Assembly: GCF_017676385.1 (NCBI RefSeq)
Contig: NZ_JAFFZN010000032.1
Location: 33,394 to 97,393, forward strand
Length of the DNA: 64,000 bases
Direction: 5' to 3'
Source: Streptomyces spirodelae
Lineage (GTDB): Bacteria > Actinomycetota > Actinomycetes > Streptomycetales > Streptomycetaceae
Under the pieces are notes generated by a model, which ran no database searches, had not been told where the DNA came from, and was given only the letters and a program-made list of their open reading frames with translations. Shown in pieces: positions 16,209 through 23,964 of the stretch. Made by a program: the position numbers and the translations under genes. How positions within the stretch are numbered: the first letter of the stretch is position 1; the number at the start of each line of letters is the position of its first letter.

Positions 16209-16622
16209 ATGACCGAGACCGAGACCATCCACTACACCGCCGACGTGGTGGCCCTGATCCCCGACGGCACGGTCTTGCTGATCGAGCGCGACTGGCCGCC
16301 CTACGAGGGCGCCTGGGCTTTGCCGGGTGGCCACGTCGACCCGGGAGAGTCGAGGCGCGAGGCTGCCGCCCGGGAACTCGCTGAGGAAACCGGTGTCCAC
16401 GTGGTCGCCGACGACCTGCGCGAGATCGGCACCTGGAACAAGCCCGGCCGCGACCCGCGCGGCAGGTACAGCACTGACGCCTACGCGGCCGTCGTCCCCG
16501 CCAACACCCGGATCAGCGCCGGGGACGATGCCCGCACCGCCCGCTGGTGGCCCCTGGACAACCTGCCGGAGCGCCTGGCGTTCGACCACGCCGACATCCT
16601 CCGCGCGGCCACGGCCTCCTGA
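16209..16622 (+). CDS. Nudix hydrolase, 137 aa
   Basis: ATG 16209 is chosen because GAGAGG (16198-16203) lies 5 nt upstream; a GTG at 16203 overlaps that site. The Nudix box is complete (GHVDPGE, then RELAEETGV), so Mg-dependent hydrolysis of a nucleoside diphosphate derivative is expected, substrate unknown. The protein is very similar to residues 75-217 of the TraB-Nudix fusion at 6885 (shared IERDWPPYEG, GRDPRGRY, GDDARTARWWPL). The present gene has the length of a normal stand-alone Nudix protein. A strong terminator follows at 16644-16683. Confidence 0.92.
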   Translation: MTETETIHYTADVVALIPDGTVLLIERDWPPYEGAWALPGGHVDPGESRREAAARELAEETGVHVVADDLREIGTWNKPGRDPRGRYSTDAYAAVVPANTRISAGDDARTARWWPLDNLPERLAFDHADILRAATAS

Positions 16623-16643
16623 CATACCAGCCCGAGACACCAC

Positions 16644-16683
16644 AGCGCCGCGCCCCCGACCGACAGGCCGGGGGCGCGGCGCT
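16644..16683 (+). terminator. 15-bp GC stem-loop after the Nudix gene
   Basis: AGCGCCGCGCCCCCG (16644-16658) is exactly complementary to 16669-16683, with a 10-nt loop, starting 22 nt after the stop. Confidence 0.75.
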
Positions 16684-16727
16684 TCCCTCGGTCTCGGCCC
16701 TTCACCAGCACTCCGAGGAGCCCCTGC

Positions 16728-17243
16728 GTGTTACCCACCCTTGTCACCGCCGCCCTTGCCATCGTCGGCACCCTGCTCGGCTCGATCGTCAGCGGCCGCT
16801 TCCAGGAGCGCGCCGCTGAACGGTCGGTGCGCGTCAGCCACGGCGAGACGATCCGCCGCGACCGTCTGGAGGCCGTCACCGCGCTGGCCTGCGCCGCCAG
16901 CGACCACCGCACGGCTATGTGGATGCGCGGCGACGCCATCCTCAATGGCGCCGACACCGAGCGGATCGAGGCCCTGCGCGGCGAGAGCCACATGACCCGC
17001 AGCGCGGTCACCCGCCCGCTGGTCGCCCTGCGCGTCCTCATCGAGGACCAGACCGTGCGCGCCGCCGCCGACCGCATGATCACGCTGACCTACGCGATCC
17101 GGGACGCGTACGCCACCACCGAGGACCTGACCGCAGCCCGCGAAGCCGCGAAGGAAGCGCACGACGATTTCGTGAACATTGCTGCCCGCTACCTGAGTCC
17201 GGACTTTTCGACGGCAATCCCCGAACAGGAGCCCACCCGATGA
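16728..17243 (+). CDS. KilB-like plasmid protein with N-terminal membrane anchor, 171 aa
   Basis: GTG 16728 follows CCGAGGAG. The first 20 residues are hydrophobic (TLVTAALAIVGTLLGSIVSG), followed by an amphipathic helical region with RRDRLEAVTALACAASDHR and MWMR motifs. I recall this pattern (one anchor, then 'RRxRxxAVTALAxAxSDHRxAMW') from many Streptomyces plasmid and integrative-element proteins that databases label 'protein KilB', although relation to the pIJ101 KilB spread protein is uncertain. The stop overlaps the next start (ATGA at 17240), so the two are coupled. Confidence 0.7.
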   Translation: MLPTLVTAALAIVGTLLGSIVSGRFQERAAERSVRVSHGETIRRDRLEAVTALACAASDHRTAMWMRGDAILNGADTERIEALRGESHMTRSAVTRPLVALRVLIEDQTVRAAADRMITLTYAIRDAYATTEDLTAAREAAKEAHDDFVNIAARYLSPDFSTAIPEQEPTR

Positions 17244-17830
17244 GGCATCCCTCTTTCCGCCGCTGCGGCCTCGCTCCCGGCGCCATCACCCCCGAGGACC
17301 AGGCCGTCGTCGACGTGTTCCGTGCGATGCTCGCCGCCATGCGCGAACCGAAGCCCTGGACGCCCGGCCACGGCCAGGACCTGGCCGTCCGGGTCGGCCC
17401 GTTCGTGGAACGCGTGTACCCCCGCCCCGGCGACGACCACGGCCCCGACGTGATCGCCGTGGCCCTGGTCCACCCCGACACCCCGCACGCCGGCGCCTAC
17501 CTCCACGGCCGCCAGCTCGGCTACACCAACCGCGGCTGGCTGCGCTGCGAGACCACCGCCATCCTCGGCCTCTGGCAGCCCGGCTACGCGATGCTCACCC
17601 ACGCCGCCGCGAACCTCCCCCTGCCCGACGACATCGGCATGGAACCCGCCCACTACGCCCTCTACATCGAGGCCCGCAAACGCGACGACAGCCTCGACGG
17701 CTTCACCATGCTGCGCCTCGGCCCCTACACCCAGACCCGGCACGCCCAGCAGGACTACGACCGGCTCACCGCCGCCCTGGACGGACGCGAGACCACCCTC
17801 GTGCCCGGGTACCGCGTCTCCGCGCGGTAG
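17240..17830 (+). CDS. Hypothetical protein, 196 aa, probably cut short by an in-frame TAG
   Basis: ATG 17240 overlaps the upstream stop. The product is soluble, with several aromatic and His residues (GPFVERVYPRPGDDHGPDVIAV, read as GPFVERVYPR then PGDDHGPDVIAV); no family recognised. Immediately after TAG 17828-17830 the same frame stays open for another 32 codons with coding-like composition (FDVSDHQLFADPYEADVVAL) to TGA 17927-17929. That suggests the ancestral protein was about 230 residues. A GTG at 17926 overlapping this second stop starts a frame of only 19 codons, perhaps the stub of a lost next gene. Confidence 0.7.
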   Translation: MRHPSFRRCGLAPGAITPEDQAVVDVFRAMLAAMREPKPWTPGHGQDLAVRVGPFVERVYPRPGDDHGPDVIAVALVHPDTPHAGAYLHGRQLGYTNRGWLRCETTAILGLWQPGYAMLTHAAANLPLPDDIGMEPAHYALYIEARKRDDSLDGFTMLRLGPYTQTRHAQQDYDRLTAALDGRETTLVPGYRVSAR

Positions 17831-18001
17831 GCGCCGTTCGACGTCAGCGACCACCAGCTGTTCGCTGACCCGTACGAGGCTGACGTTGTGGCGCTCCTGG
17901 CCGCCGCCGTCGAGGAGGTGAGCACGTGACCGCTGCCAGCACCCCCAGCCCCGACACGGGCGCACCCGCGATTTGGGCGCCATGACACCTGCTCCACCAT
18001 G

Positions 18002-18040
18002 AAGCCCCGCTCCGGCCGCGTTCCGGTGGCGGGGCTTTTT
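18002..18040 (+). terminator. Rho-independent terminator
   Basis: AAGCCCCGC (18002-18010) pairs with GCGGGGCTT (18029-18037), with a CCGG/CCGG inner stem, followed by TTTTT (18036-18040). It is the clearest classical terminator in the window and closes the plus-strand run that began near 12641. Confidence 0.85.
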
Positions 18041-18175
18041 GCGTTTCTGGGCCCAGATGCTTCAACTCCGCACCCTCCGGCACTCTGCTTCACTCGACTC
18101 CCCCAATGGGGATGCAGCTCGGTCAGCTCCACAAGCCGCTGCAGTCATGCGGGACACTCACACTGCGAGGAGCGC

Positions 18176-18207
18176 CTGGGGGTGTTGTCCGCGGACAACA
18201 CCCCCAG
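18176..18207. promoter_or_regulatory. 32-bp perfect palindrome
   Basis: The half-site CTGGGGGTGTTGTCCG (18176-18191) is followed by its exact reverse complement (18192-18207). The centre is CCGCGG with no loop, which is more like a dimer-binding operator than a terminator, although a cruciform or hairpin is possible. It lies 309 nt upstream of the GTG at 18516. Confidence 0.55.
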
Positions 18208-18501
18208 AGTGCGTTGGCTCCCCCGGTGGAGCAAGGCGCGCAGGCCGAGGATCGCTATGCCTGGTGATCTGTGCTTTCCTCGGTATTGACGTTGATCAGC
18301 AACTTCGTCAGCTCGACCCGTTCTGTACGGGTCATCTGGTGCACCAACACCTCGCGGAGAGATGGTCAGCCCCGGCGACTTCCGTGCCCTGGGCTTCGGC
18401 CTACGCGCTCCCAGCCGGCCGCAAAGTGAGTGGTCATGGCCCGAAGCTTCCACGGCGAGACCGAGGTTTCGCCCCACTTCCAGCGTCACAGGCCGTCCCG
18501 A

Positions 18502-18507
18502 TAGGAT
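18502..18507 (+). promoter_or_regulatory. -10 element of a probable leaderless promoter
   Basis: TAGGAT fits the Streptomyces TAGRRT -10 consensus. The GTG start is only 8 nt downstream, so transcription should begin at or next to the start codon. No Shine-Dalgarno sequence is present. Confidence 0.6.
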
Positions 18508-18515
18508 GCGGCATC

Positions 18516-19172
18516 GTGACTACAGGGACCTCCGGCGGAACGCCGTACGGCGGGCTACCGCCTCTGCCGAACATCCCGGCGAAGGACGTGAGGCCCCGGC
18601 GGGTCTGGTTTGTCGTCGCTGCCGTACTCGCGCTTGTTTTGGCGGGCAGTGGTGTCACCGTCATCGTCGTGGCAGCCAAGGGCGCTGTGAATTCGGTCGA
18701 CAGCGACCGAAGCTTCCCCAGCGGCGGTTCTCAGAGTGTCAGGTTCACTGCCGGGGAGGCCAAGGCGATCTATGTCTCCCAGTCTGGGAAAGGGCGGGTC
18801 GACTGTCGGATCCCGGAGATGGAGTCTGGATCGTTGAGCCAACCGGACAGCACGTTTCGGGTTACTTCTGGGTCTCGTACCTGGGAGCGGGTCTTTGAGG
18901 TGAAGCCCGGTAGCAGCGGGGAGTTCACGCTCACGTGCACCTCGGAAAGACAAGCGGAGTTCGCCGTAGGTGAGAAGCCGCAGGTGGGGGCCACCGTGGG
19001 TGCGGTTTTTGCGGCTATTGGCCTGATTTTCGCTGCGGTTGCTGCAGGGGTAGGCATCACGGTCGTGACTGCTGTCCGACGTGGTCGGTATCGCAGTCGC
19101 GTTGCTGCCAGGATGGTCCCCCCGCCGCAGTGGGGTGCGCCGCCCGGGCCGTCAGGGCCGCCGATGGCGTAG
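18516..19172 (+). CDS. Two-pass membrane protein with extracytoplasmic domain, 218 aa
   Basis: The start GTG 18516 fits a leaderless transcript (TAGGAT just upstream). A Gly/Pro-rich N-terminus is followed by a transmembrane helix (about residues 32-54), a beta-rich extracytoplasmic domain of about 110 residues with two cysteines (DCRIPE and LTCTSE), and a second helix (about 165-190). A basic, Pro-rich tail follows. This topology is common in conserved Streptomyces membrane proteins found next to WXG100-type genes. Function unknown; possibly a cell-envelope partner of the cluster at 19313-22205. Confidence 0.75.
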   Translation: MTTGTSGGTPYGGLPPLPNIPAKDVRPRRVWFVVAAVLALVLAGSGVTVIVVAAKGAVNSVDSDRSFPSGGSQSVRFTAGEAKAIYVSQSGKGRVDCRIPEMESGSLSQPDSTFRVTSGSRTWERVFEVKPGSSGEFTLTCTSERQAEFAVGEKPQVGATVGAVFAAIGLIFAAVAAGVGITVVTAVRRGRYRSRVAARMVPPPQWGAPPGPSGPPMA

Positions 19173-19312
19173 ACGAATGGCTCTGAAGAGTATTTCCCCC
19201 CGGTAGCGTTATCGCAGCTTGGCAGCTCAGCTAGCAGCGGCACCTCTTCAGGCTGGGTGTCTCATCCGTTGACCACCTATCTTGCTGGCGTGTCTCCCGT
19301 GGGTGGAGGGAG

Positions 19313-19816
19313 TCACAGCTTGCCGAGTGGCACTCCCCGCCAGACCCACCCCGCTGCGAGCACCGTATTCTGCAGTGGGTTCTTCATCTCAGAGCTGTCA
19401 AAGCGGAACGTTTCGGTGATCTCCCAACCGCCTGTCTTCTTTCGCCCGATGATCCACTCTCGTGACCACGTTTCTCCTGGTCCGCGACCGTACTTCTTTG
19501 CCACGGGCCTGTCATCGACCCAGGTGATTTCCCACTGTTGTTCAAGGACCCGTACTTCGTGGCGGTCCGGGTCGAAGCGCATTCGGATCTCGAGGTTGCG
19601 GCTCAGCTGGCGCTTTCTGAAGACTCCCTGCCAGGCTGGCTCCATGAGCCGCCATTCAGCGATGAGGTCGACGGCTTCTGAAGAGCCATCGCGTACGACG
19701 TAGGGGATGTCGGGCCCGTTGAGGCCGAGGAGCCTGGCTCGCAGGTCCTCGGGTGACTGCGTGGGGACTCCTCGGGCCGGTCGTTTCGTGCCGGTGAATC
19801 TTGCGAAAAAGCCCAT
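19313..19816 (-). CDS. Conserved hypothetical protein of the WXG cluster, 167 aa
   Basis: ATG 19816 with GAGGAA upstream. The product is soluble, with several Trp residues spread through a beta-rich body (EWRLMEPAWQGVFRKRQ, WEITWVDDRP, WSREWIIGRKKTGGWEITE). It has no signal peptide. It is the last gene of a four-gene minus-strand run (22205 to 19313), and the gap to the gene before it is 59 nt. I recognise it only as a family that accompanies WXG100-like genes in Streptomyces; the role is unknown. Confidence 0.75.
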   Translation of the reverse strand: MGFFARFTGTKRPARGVPTQSPEDLRARLLGLNGPDIPYVVRDGSSEAVDLIAEWRLMEPAWQGVFRKRQLSRNLEIRMRFDPDRHEVRVLEQQWEITWVDDRPVAKKYGRGPGETWSREWIIGRKKTGGWEITETFRFDSSEMKNPLQNTVLAAGWVWRGVPLGKL

Positions 19817-19875
19817 TTCCTCTATCTCTTGACTGCCTGGCGGTAGGGACAGAATCTGCTGGAACGCTGCAGCAT

Positions 19876-20373
19876 CTACGAAGATGCGGCGGAGCTGGGC
19901 TGGACAGTACGCACGAGCGCGCCGAAATCACCGGCAACTGATTCATACTGTGTGACTGTTGCGGTGACAGCCAGCTGAATCACCGCGCGCTTGCGGAGAT
20001 CTTCGGAATCCGGCATGGACAAATACACCTGGGTCTGGACCAGCTGCCTCCGACGGCCATCGGTGACGGCGGAGAAGACGAGCTGCTGCGTCAGACCAGG
20101 CGCTTCACCGGAGCCGACCTCGTTGCGGCTGGTCACTGTCACTGTCTCGGCAAGTTCCTGCATGCGGTGGTACGACGCTTCGGCGAGGTCGGCCAGCGAG
20201 GCAGTGTCCGACCGGTATGCACCATCGATGGTGATGTTCGCGGTGAAGCCTGCATCAGGCTGAGGGTGCAGGGCGACGAAGGCCACGTCGGGTGCGCCCA
20301 CCTGTTCGGGGGCGGCTGGCTGCCAGCCGTGCGGAAGGGTGAACTCGAGGGGCACCGGTAGTTCTGAGGGCAC
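19876..20373 (-). CDS. LpqN/DUF1795-like protein, 165 aa
   Basis: The start is GTG 20373, preceded by GAGGAAGAGAG. The fold pattern (FTLPHGWQP, then ANITIDGAY, then a long pair of strands with TQQLVFSAVTDGRRRQLVQTQVYL, read as QQLVFSAVT and RRRQLVQTQVYL, and a C-terminal helix) resembles the PsbP/Mog1-like LpqN family. In actinomycetes such proteins often occur beside type VII secretion substrates and may act as chaperones or envelope factors. No signal peptide is visible, so a cytoplasmic chaperone-like role for the WXG protein is the likelier option here. Confidence 0.7.
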   Translation of the reverse strand: MPSELPVPLEFTLPHGWQPAAPEQVGAPDVAFVALHPQPDAGFTANITIDGAYRSDTASLADLAEASYHRMQELAETVTVTSRNEVGSGEAPGLTQQLVFSAVTDGRRRQLVQTQVYLSMPDSEDLRKRAVIQLAVTATVTQYESVAGDFGALVRTVQPSSAASS

Positions 20374-20399
20374 TTGGGAGTCGCTCTCTTCCTCACACT

Positions 20400-21710
20400 T
20401 CAGAACAGACTGGTGACGGTGTTCTTGAGTGACCCGACAGTGTCGCCCACTGCGTCGGCCGCGTCCGCAGCAGTGTCAGCAACTCTGCCTGGATCGATAG
20501 TAATCTCCATGCCCGCAGCGCCACCGAAGGGTATGGCTGCGCCTCCCTTGGCGTAGATGCGCAACTTGCCGTTCTCGTTTCTTTCCCACTCGAAATCGGC
20601 CTCTGCTCCAGCCCCTGCCCATGCTTCCCCCGTCGCGCCGATACTGATGCCCCCGGCTTCCACGCCCGCAGCACCACCGCCTTTCACCCCTGCGAAGGCC
20701 TCGCGGCTGGCGCTCACCCCGTCGAAACCAGCTCCTCCCTTGAGCGCGGCTTCGCCGCCGGCGAATCCGTGCAAGCGCCCGTAGGTACCCGCGACATCTG
20801 ACTCGACGCGGCCCTCAGCCAAGCCCCGCCCTCCGCCGGACACCTCACCCTTTGCATCCAGGCCCTGGTCGGTGATTCCGCCGCTCACAGTGCCGCGAAC
20901 TCCCGCATAACCGTCTGCAATGTGGGACAGCTTCGTCTCTTCCCGCGTCAGAGACCCCTCACTGGTCGCGTGCACGAAGTCGACATACCCCTTGAGCATG
21001 CCCTCTCTGCCGTAGCCCGGGCCTGTGGCAGAGAAGCCGATGTCAGGGCCGGTGACGGTGTGCTTCCCCTTTGAGACCCACCCGTCGGTCCTTGTGCAGG
21101 TCTCTTCCGGCATCCCGGCTTTGTCCAGGTCGGTCTCCGGATGAGCGTTGAAACCACCAATGCCACGGCCGTCCAAGGAGAGATCCTCAACCGCTCGGAT
21201 CAGCGCACGCTTGATCTTCTGGTCGGCTTTGTCGACGGCCTGCACAGCCTTGGCGATCTTCCTGGTCCAATCCTGCTCCGCCTCTTGCTGTGCGGCGGCG
21301 TAGGTAGGGTCGTTGCGAAGAGCTTGCTTCTCGTGCTGGTCAGCCCCTACGTAGGTGACTTTGCCCGAGCTGTCGACCTTGTAGTGCTTCTCCTCCGCGT
21401 CGTCGACAAGGTTCTTGACCACTTTCCGTAGCCGAACGAGCTCCGCGTGCCCCTTCCGCAAAAGGCTGCCGATCGCCAAGGCTTCCGTCTTGGCTGCGGA
21501 GAACTCGAACAGCGATGCTGCAGAAGTGTTGCGTTGATGCGCCTCGAATGCCTCCCCCTGCCAGTTGCCATTGGCCAAGGCGCGCGGGACGCGCTTGGAG
21601 TAGTCGCCCTTCAGCTCACCGAAGCGCTCTCCCATGTCCTCCCAGGCTTTGGCCACATCCACTATGGGTGAGAGGTCAGCTGTGATCACGTCCTGGTAAG
21701 TGAGCGGCAT
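20400..21710 (-). CDS. WXG100-like protein with glycine-rich C-terminal domain, 436 aa
   Basis: ATG 21710 follows GGGGGGAACC. Residues 1-100 form a helical hairpin with NGNWQGEAFEAHQ at the turn, matching the W-x-G motif of WXG100/ESX substrates. A coiled region follows (about 100-170). The rest is a long Gly/Ala-rich segment with repeating aliphatic strands (GGRGLAEGRVESD, AGGEAALKGGAGFDG, GGAAIPFGGAAGMEI), ending in a helix. No known toxin motif is seen at the C-terminus. It is probably a type VII-secreted or envelope-associated protein. It is followed by the LpqN-like gene and preceded by a small partner gene. Confidence 0.75.
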   Translation of the reverse strand: MPLTYQDVITADLSPIVDVAKAWEDMGERFGELKGDYSKRVPRALANGNWQGEAFEAHQRNTSAASLFEFSAAKTEALAIGSLLRKGHAELVRLRKVVKNLVDDAEEKHYKVDSSGKVTYVGADQHEKQALRNDPTYAAAQQEAEQDWTRKIAKAVQAVDKADQKIKRALIRAVEDLSLDGRGIGGFNAHPETDLDKAGMPEETCTRTDGWVSKGKHTVTGPDIGFSATGPGYGREGMLKGYVDFVHATSEGSLTREETKLSHIADGYAGVRGTVSGGITDQGLDAKGEVSGGGRGLAEGRVESDVAGTYGRLHGFAGGEAALKGGAGFDGVSASREAFAGVKGGGAAGVEAGGISIGATGEAWAGAGAEADFEWERNENGKLRIYAKGGAAIPFGGAAGMEITIDPGRVADTAADAADAVGDTVGSLKNTVTSLF

Positions 21711-21725
21711 GGTTCCCCCCGGAAG

Positions 21726-22205
21726 TCAGTACTGGTCGAGCTGGCTGGGCGGCCTCCTCACGTCCATGGGGCCAGCCTGCGTCGTGGTGGAGATTCGCTG
21801 CCCTTGAGCGAGGTCCTGACCGGTGAGGAGCTTCTTCGTTCCCACGAGTGCCTGCAGCTCCCCCTCGAGCTGGGCCCTCAGCCGCTTCACCTGCAACTGC
21901 CATACGGACATGGCCTCCGACAGCCCAGCTGCTGTCCCCCACCCTGAAAGCCCTTCCAGGCCCGTATCCGGTTCCAATGCCTCCACACCAGGGGCCTGGG
22001 GGGTGACAAATTTAGGCACCACCTTGCCTCCGCCTTCAGCCATGCGGCTGGCAGCCAGAGTGTCCGGCAACAGGTGCTCCCGCATGAACTTGGCGGCCTG
22101 CTTCTTGTCATGTGCGGAACTCGCCAGCGTCCCCGGTCGTGTGCCTGGACGAGCGGGCTCCGCGCGGGCCAACTGCATCTGCTCGTCGGAATCTCCGGAA
22201 CTCAC
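21726..22205 (-). CDS. Small partner protein of the WXG cluster, 159 aa
   Basis: The start is GTG 22205. The first gene of the minus-strand cluster, it ends 15 nt before the WXG-like gene, so translation is probably linked. The product is helical, with a central SGWGTAAGL segment that could be a second WxG-like turn, then a helix (MSVWQLQVKRLRAQLEGELQ) and a polar tail. Paired small helical proteins are usual for type VII substrates, so it may form a heterodimer with the 436-aa protein. This is inference; no family was recognised. Confidence 0.7.
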   Translation of the reverse strand: MSSGDSDEQMQLARAEPARPGTRPGTLASSAHDKKQAAKFMREHLLPDTLAASRMAEGGGKVVPKFVTPQAPGVEALEPDTGLEGLSGWGTAAGLSEAMSVWQLQVKRLRAQLEGELQALVGTKKLLTGQDLAQGQRISTTTQAGPMDVRRPPSQLDQY

Positions 22206-22563
22206 TACAACCCCCCCTCACACTGGCGCTTCTCGACCGCGCTGGTGAGTGGCACCCAGGCCGAGTCTGACGGCCACCCTACGCATCGCTGGAAGCGACC
22301 AGTCAACCACGGGGGGTGAAATCAGAGGAAGAGCCGGTAAGTCTGTCCCAGAATCTTGCAGATTTCTCACTACAGGTGGTTTCTCACAACAAGCTTTCCG
22401 GCATGCGCTCGGCCGGACTCAAAACAGACCCCGACAGCGGGCCGGATAACTCGGAAGCACGTGCTCCGTGACCCGCACGCAAACGAAGTTCCCCTCAACG
22501 GGCTGCCTCTTGTCATGAGCTCTCGCCGACTGGAGCAGCCAGAGCGCCCTCGCGCCGTGTTCC
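22206..22563. other. Divergent intergenic region
   Basis: No gene seen between the minus-strand WXG cluster and the GGDEF leader. TTTCTCACTACAGG and TTTCTCACAACAAG form an imperfect direct repeat near 22363-22395. Promoters for both directions should lie here but were not identified with confidence. Confidence 0.4.
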
Positions 22564-22651
22564 GCCCCGGGACGGCCGTCATCGGCCTGGTAACCCTGTC
22601 GACCGCCCCGGGTCCACCCATCCCGTCCAAGACGAAACGGAGGACCCCAGT
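22564..22651 (+). promoter_or_regulatory. Leader module, copy C, upstream of the GGDEF gene
   Basis: Third copy of the repeated leader: CCCCGGGACGG at the start, CCGCCCCGGG about 40 nt on, CCACCC, AAGACGAAACGGAGGACC and ATG. Because this copy precedes a putative c-di-GMP synthase, a regulatory RNA role is worth testing. Confidence 0.6.
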
Positions 22652-23329
22652 ATGGCGTCATTCCTGCGCCAGCAGGCCCGACTCGGACAGCACACCCTCT
22701 TACTGACCACCGCCGCTGTGCCGCTGATCGGCTGGACAGTGCACGCTCTCGCCCTGCACCGACGCCTCGCCGCCGCCAAGCGCGACCCGCTTACCGGTCT
22801 CCTGCGACGCGATACCTACACGGCCCGAGCCCGGCAGATCCTGCGCCGCCACGGCAACGACACCACCGTCGTTCTGGTCGACCAGGACGACTTCAAGGCC
22901 GTCAACGACATGCTGGGCCATCCGGCCGGGGACGCCGTCCTCGCGGCGACCGCGGTCCAGCTCACGGCCTGGGCAGGCCCGCGCGCAGCGGCCGGCCGCC
23001 TCGGAGGCGATGAGTTCGCCGTGGCCCTGGACCTGCCCGCCGACCGTCGCGAGCAGCGCCTGGAGCACCTGGTCCGGATGCTGCACACACCGGTCGTCCT
23101 GGACGATGGCCGCACCGTGAACGTCGCCGCCTCGGTCGGAGCTGCGTCCCCGGACAGGATCGGCGCACGCGACCTGACGCGCCTGCACAGGGCGGCCGAC
23201 GCAGCCCTGTACCACGGGAAGCACTCCGGCCGCGCGGTCCTGGCGACCGCTGCACACGCCGCCACGCCATCTGTGAACGGGCGCCGCGCGGGCAGGCCGG
23301 GCACGGCCGGATGGGGGCGAGCGGCATGA
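22652..23329 (+). CDS. GGDEF-domain diguanylate cyclase with membrane anchor, 225 aa
   Basis: ATG 22652 follows ACGGAGGACC. An N-terminal hydrophobic helix (about residues 15-36) is followed by RDPLTGL (44-50) and a GGDEF domain with an intact GGDEF motif at residues 118-122. It should make c-di-GMP from two GTP at the membrane. No RxxD inhibitory site is seen at the expected position just upstream of GGDEF. There is no sensor domain, so control is probably at expression level, perhaps through its structured leader. c-di-GMP controls development in Streptomyces, so a plasmid-borne copy could alter host differentiation. The stop overlaps the next start (ATGA, 23326-23329). Confidence 0.92.
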   Translation: MASFLRQQARLGQHTLLLTTAAVPLIGWTVHALALHRRLAAAKRDPLTGLLRRDTYTARARQILRRHGNDTTVVLVDQDDFKAVNDMLGHPAGDAVLAATAVQLTAWAGPRAAAGRLGGDEFAVALDLPADRREQRLEHLVRMLHTPVVLDDGRTVNVAASVGAASPDRIGARDLTRLHRAADAALYHGKHSGRAVLATAAHAATPSVNGRRAGRPGTAGWGRAA

Positions 23330-23782
23330 GCACCGCGCCCCTTCCGCCAGCGGGCGACTGGATCCGCGGCATCAGCGTCAAGCAGCCGCATGCCGCCTGC
23401 CTCCTCGCCGGAGCCAAGACCATCGAGAACGATCGAGAACAGACCCCAGGCATGGTCGTGACGCGGCTGGCTGCTGCTGCACGCGAGCCAGCAAACCGAC
23501 CGGCCCGCCCTGCGCGTGCCGCTGAACGCCCGCACGATTCGCGGCCGCGAGCTGACGACCGGCGCCGTGATCGGCGTCGCCCGGCTGACCGGCTGCCATC
23601 AGGACCCGGACGGTGCCCCACCCTGCACCGAGTGGGCGCAGCCCAGGGCGTGACATCTGGAGATCAGCGACGTCCAGGCCCTCGCCCTGCCGATCCCGGC
23701 GCGCGGGCAGCTCGGACCATGGCGGCCCACCGGGCACCTGGTCGACCAGATGCTCCAGCAACTGCCCCACCTGCAGCGGTGA
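23326..23782 (+). pseudogene. Broken ASCH-domain gene
   Basis: ATG 23326 overlaps the GGDEF stop. The first 35 codons (SVKQPHAACLLAGAKTIEN) are the start of an ASCH domain. Between about 23425 and 23465 the frame is lost around a repeated ATCGAGAAC. The rest of the domain continues in another frame (GWLLLHASQQTDRPALRVPL, then TTGAVIGVARLTGCH), with an in-frame TGA at 23651-23653 where related proteins would have Trp (RA-stop-HLEISDVQ). It ends at TGA 23780-23782. ASCH proteins bind RNA or modified nucleosides. With both a frameshift and a stop, the gene is probably dead unless the sequence has errors. Confidence 0.75.
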
Positions 23783-23964
23783 CCGGCCACCGCCAGCACC
23801 CCTCTCGGCCCGAGCCGCTGGAGCGCAGCGTGGTCCGGTTCGTCTCCGGCCGACCCCACCGCACCCACAGCGACTGCGCCTGACGCCCCTGCTCCCCTGC
23901 CCGCACCACGGCACTCCCCTGCCCTGCTGTGCGGGCCTCTTCACATCTCAGGAGGACCCCCTCC

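Larger units (their letters stand above)
18041..18515. other. Non-coding stretch with a 32-bp perfect palindrome
   Basis: No gene seen. The main structure is the palindrome at 18176-18207, followed by the promoter of the gene at 18516. Confidence 0.5.
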
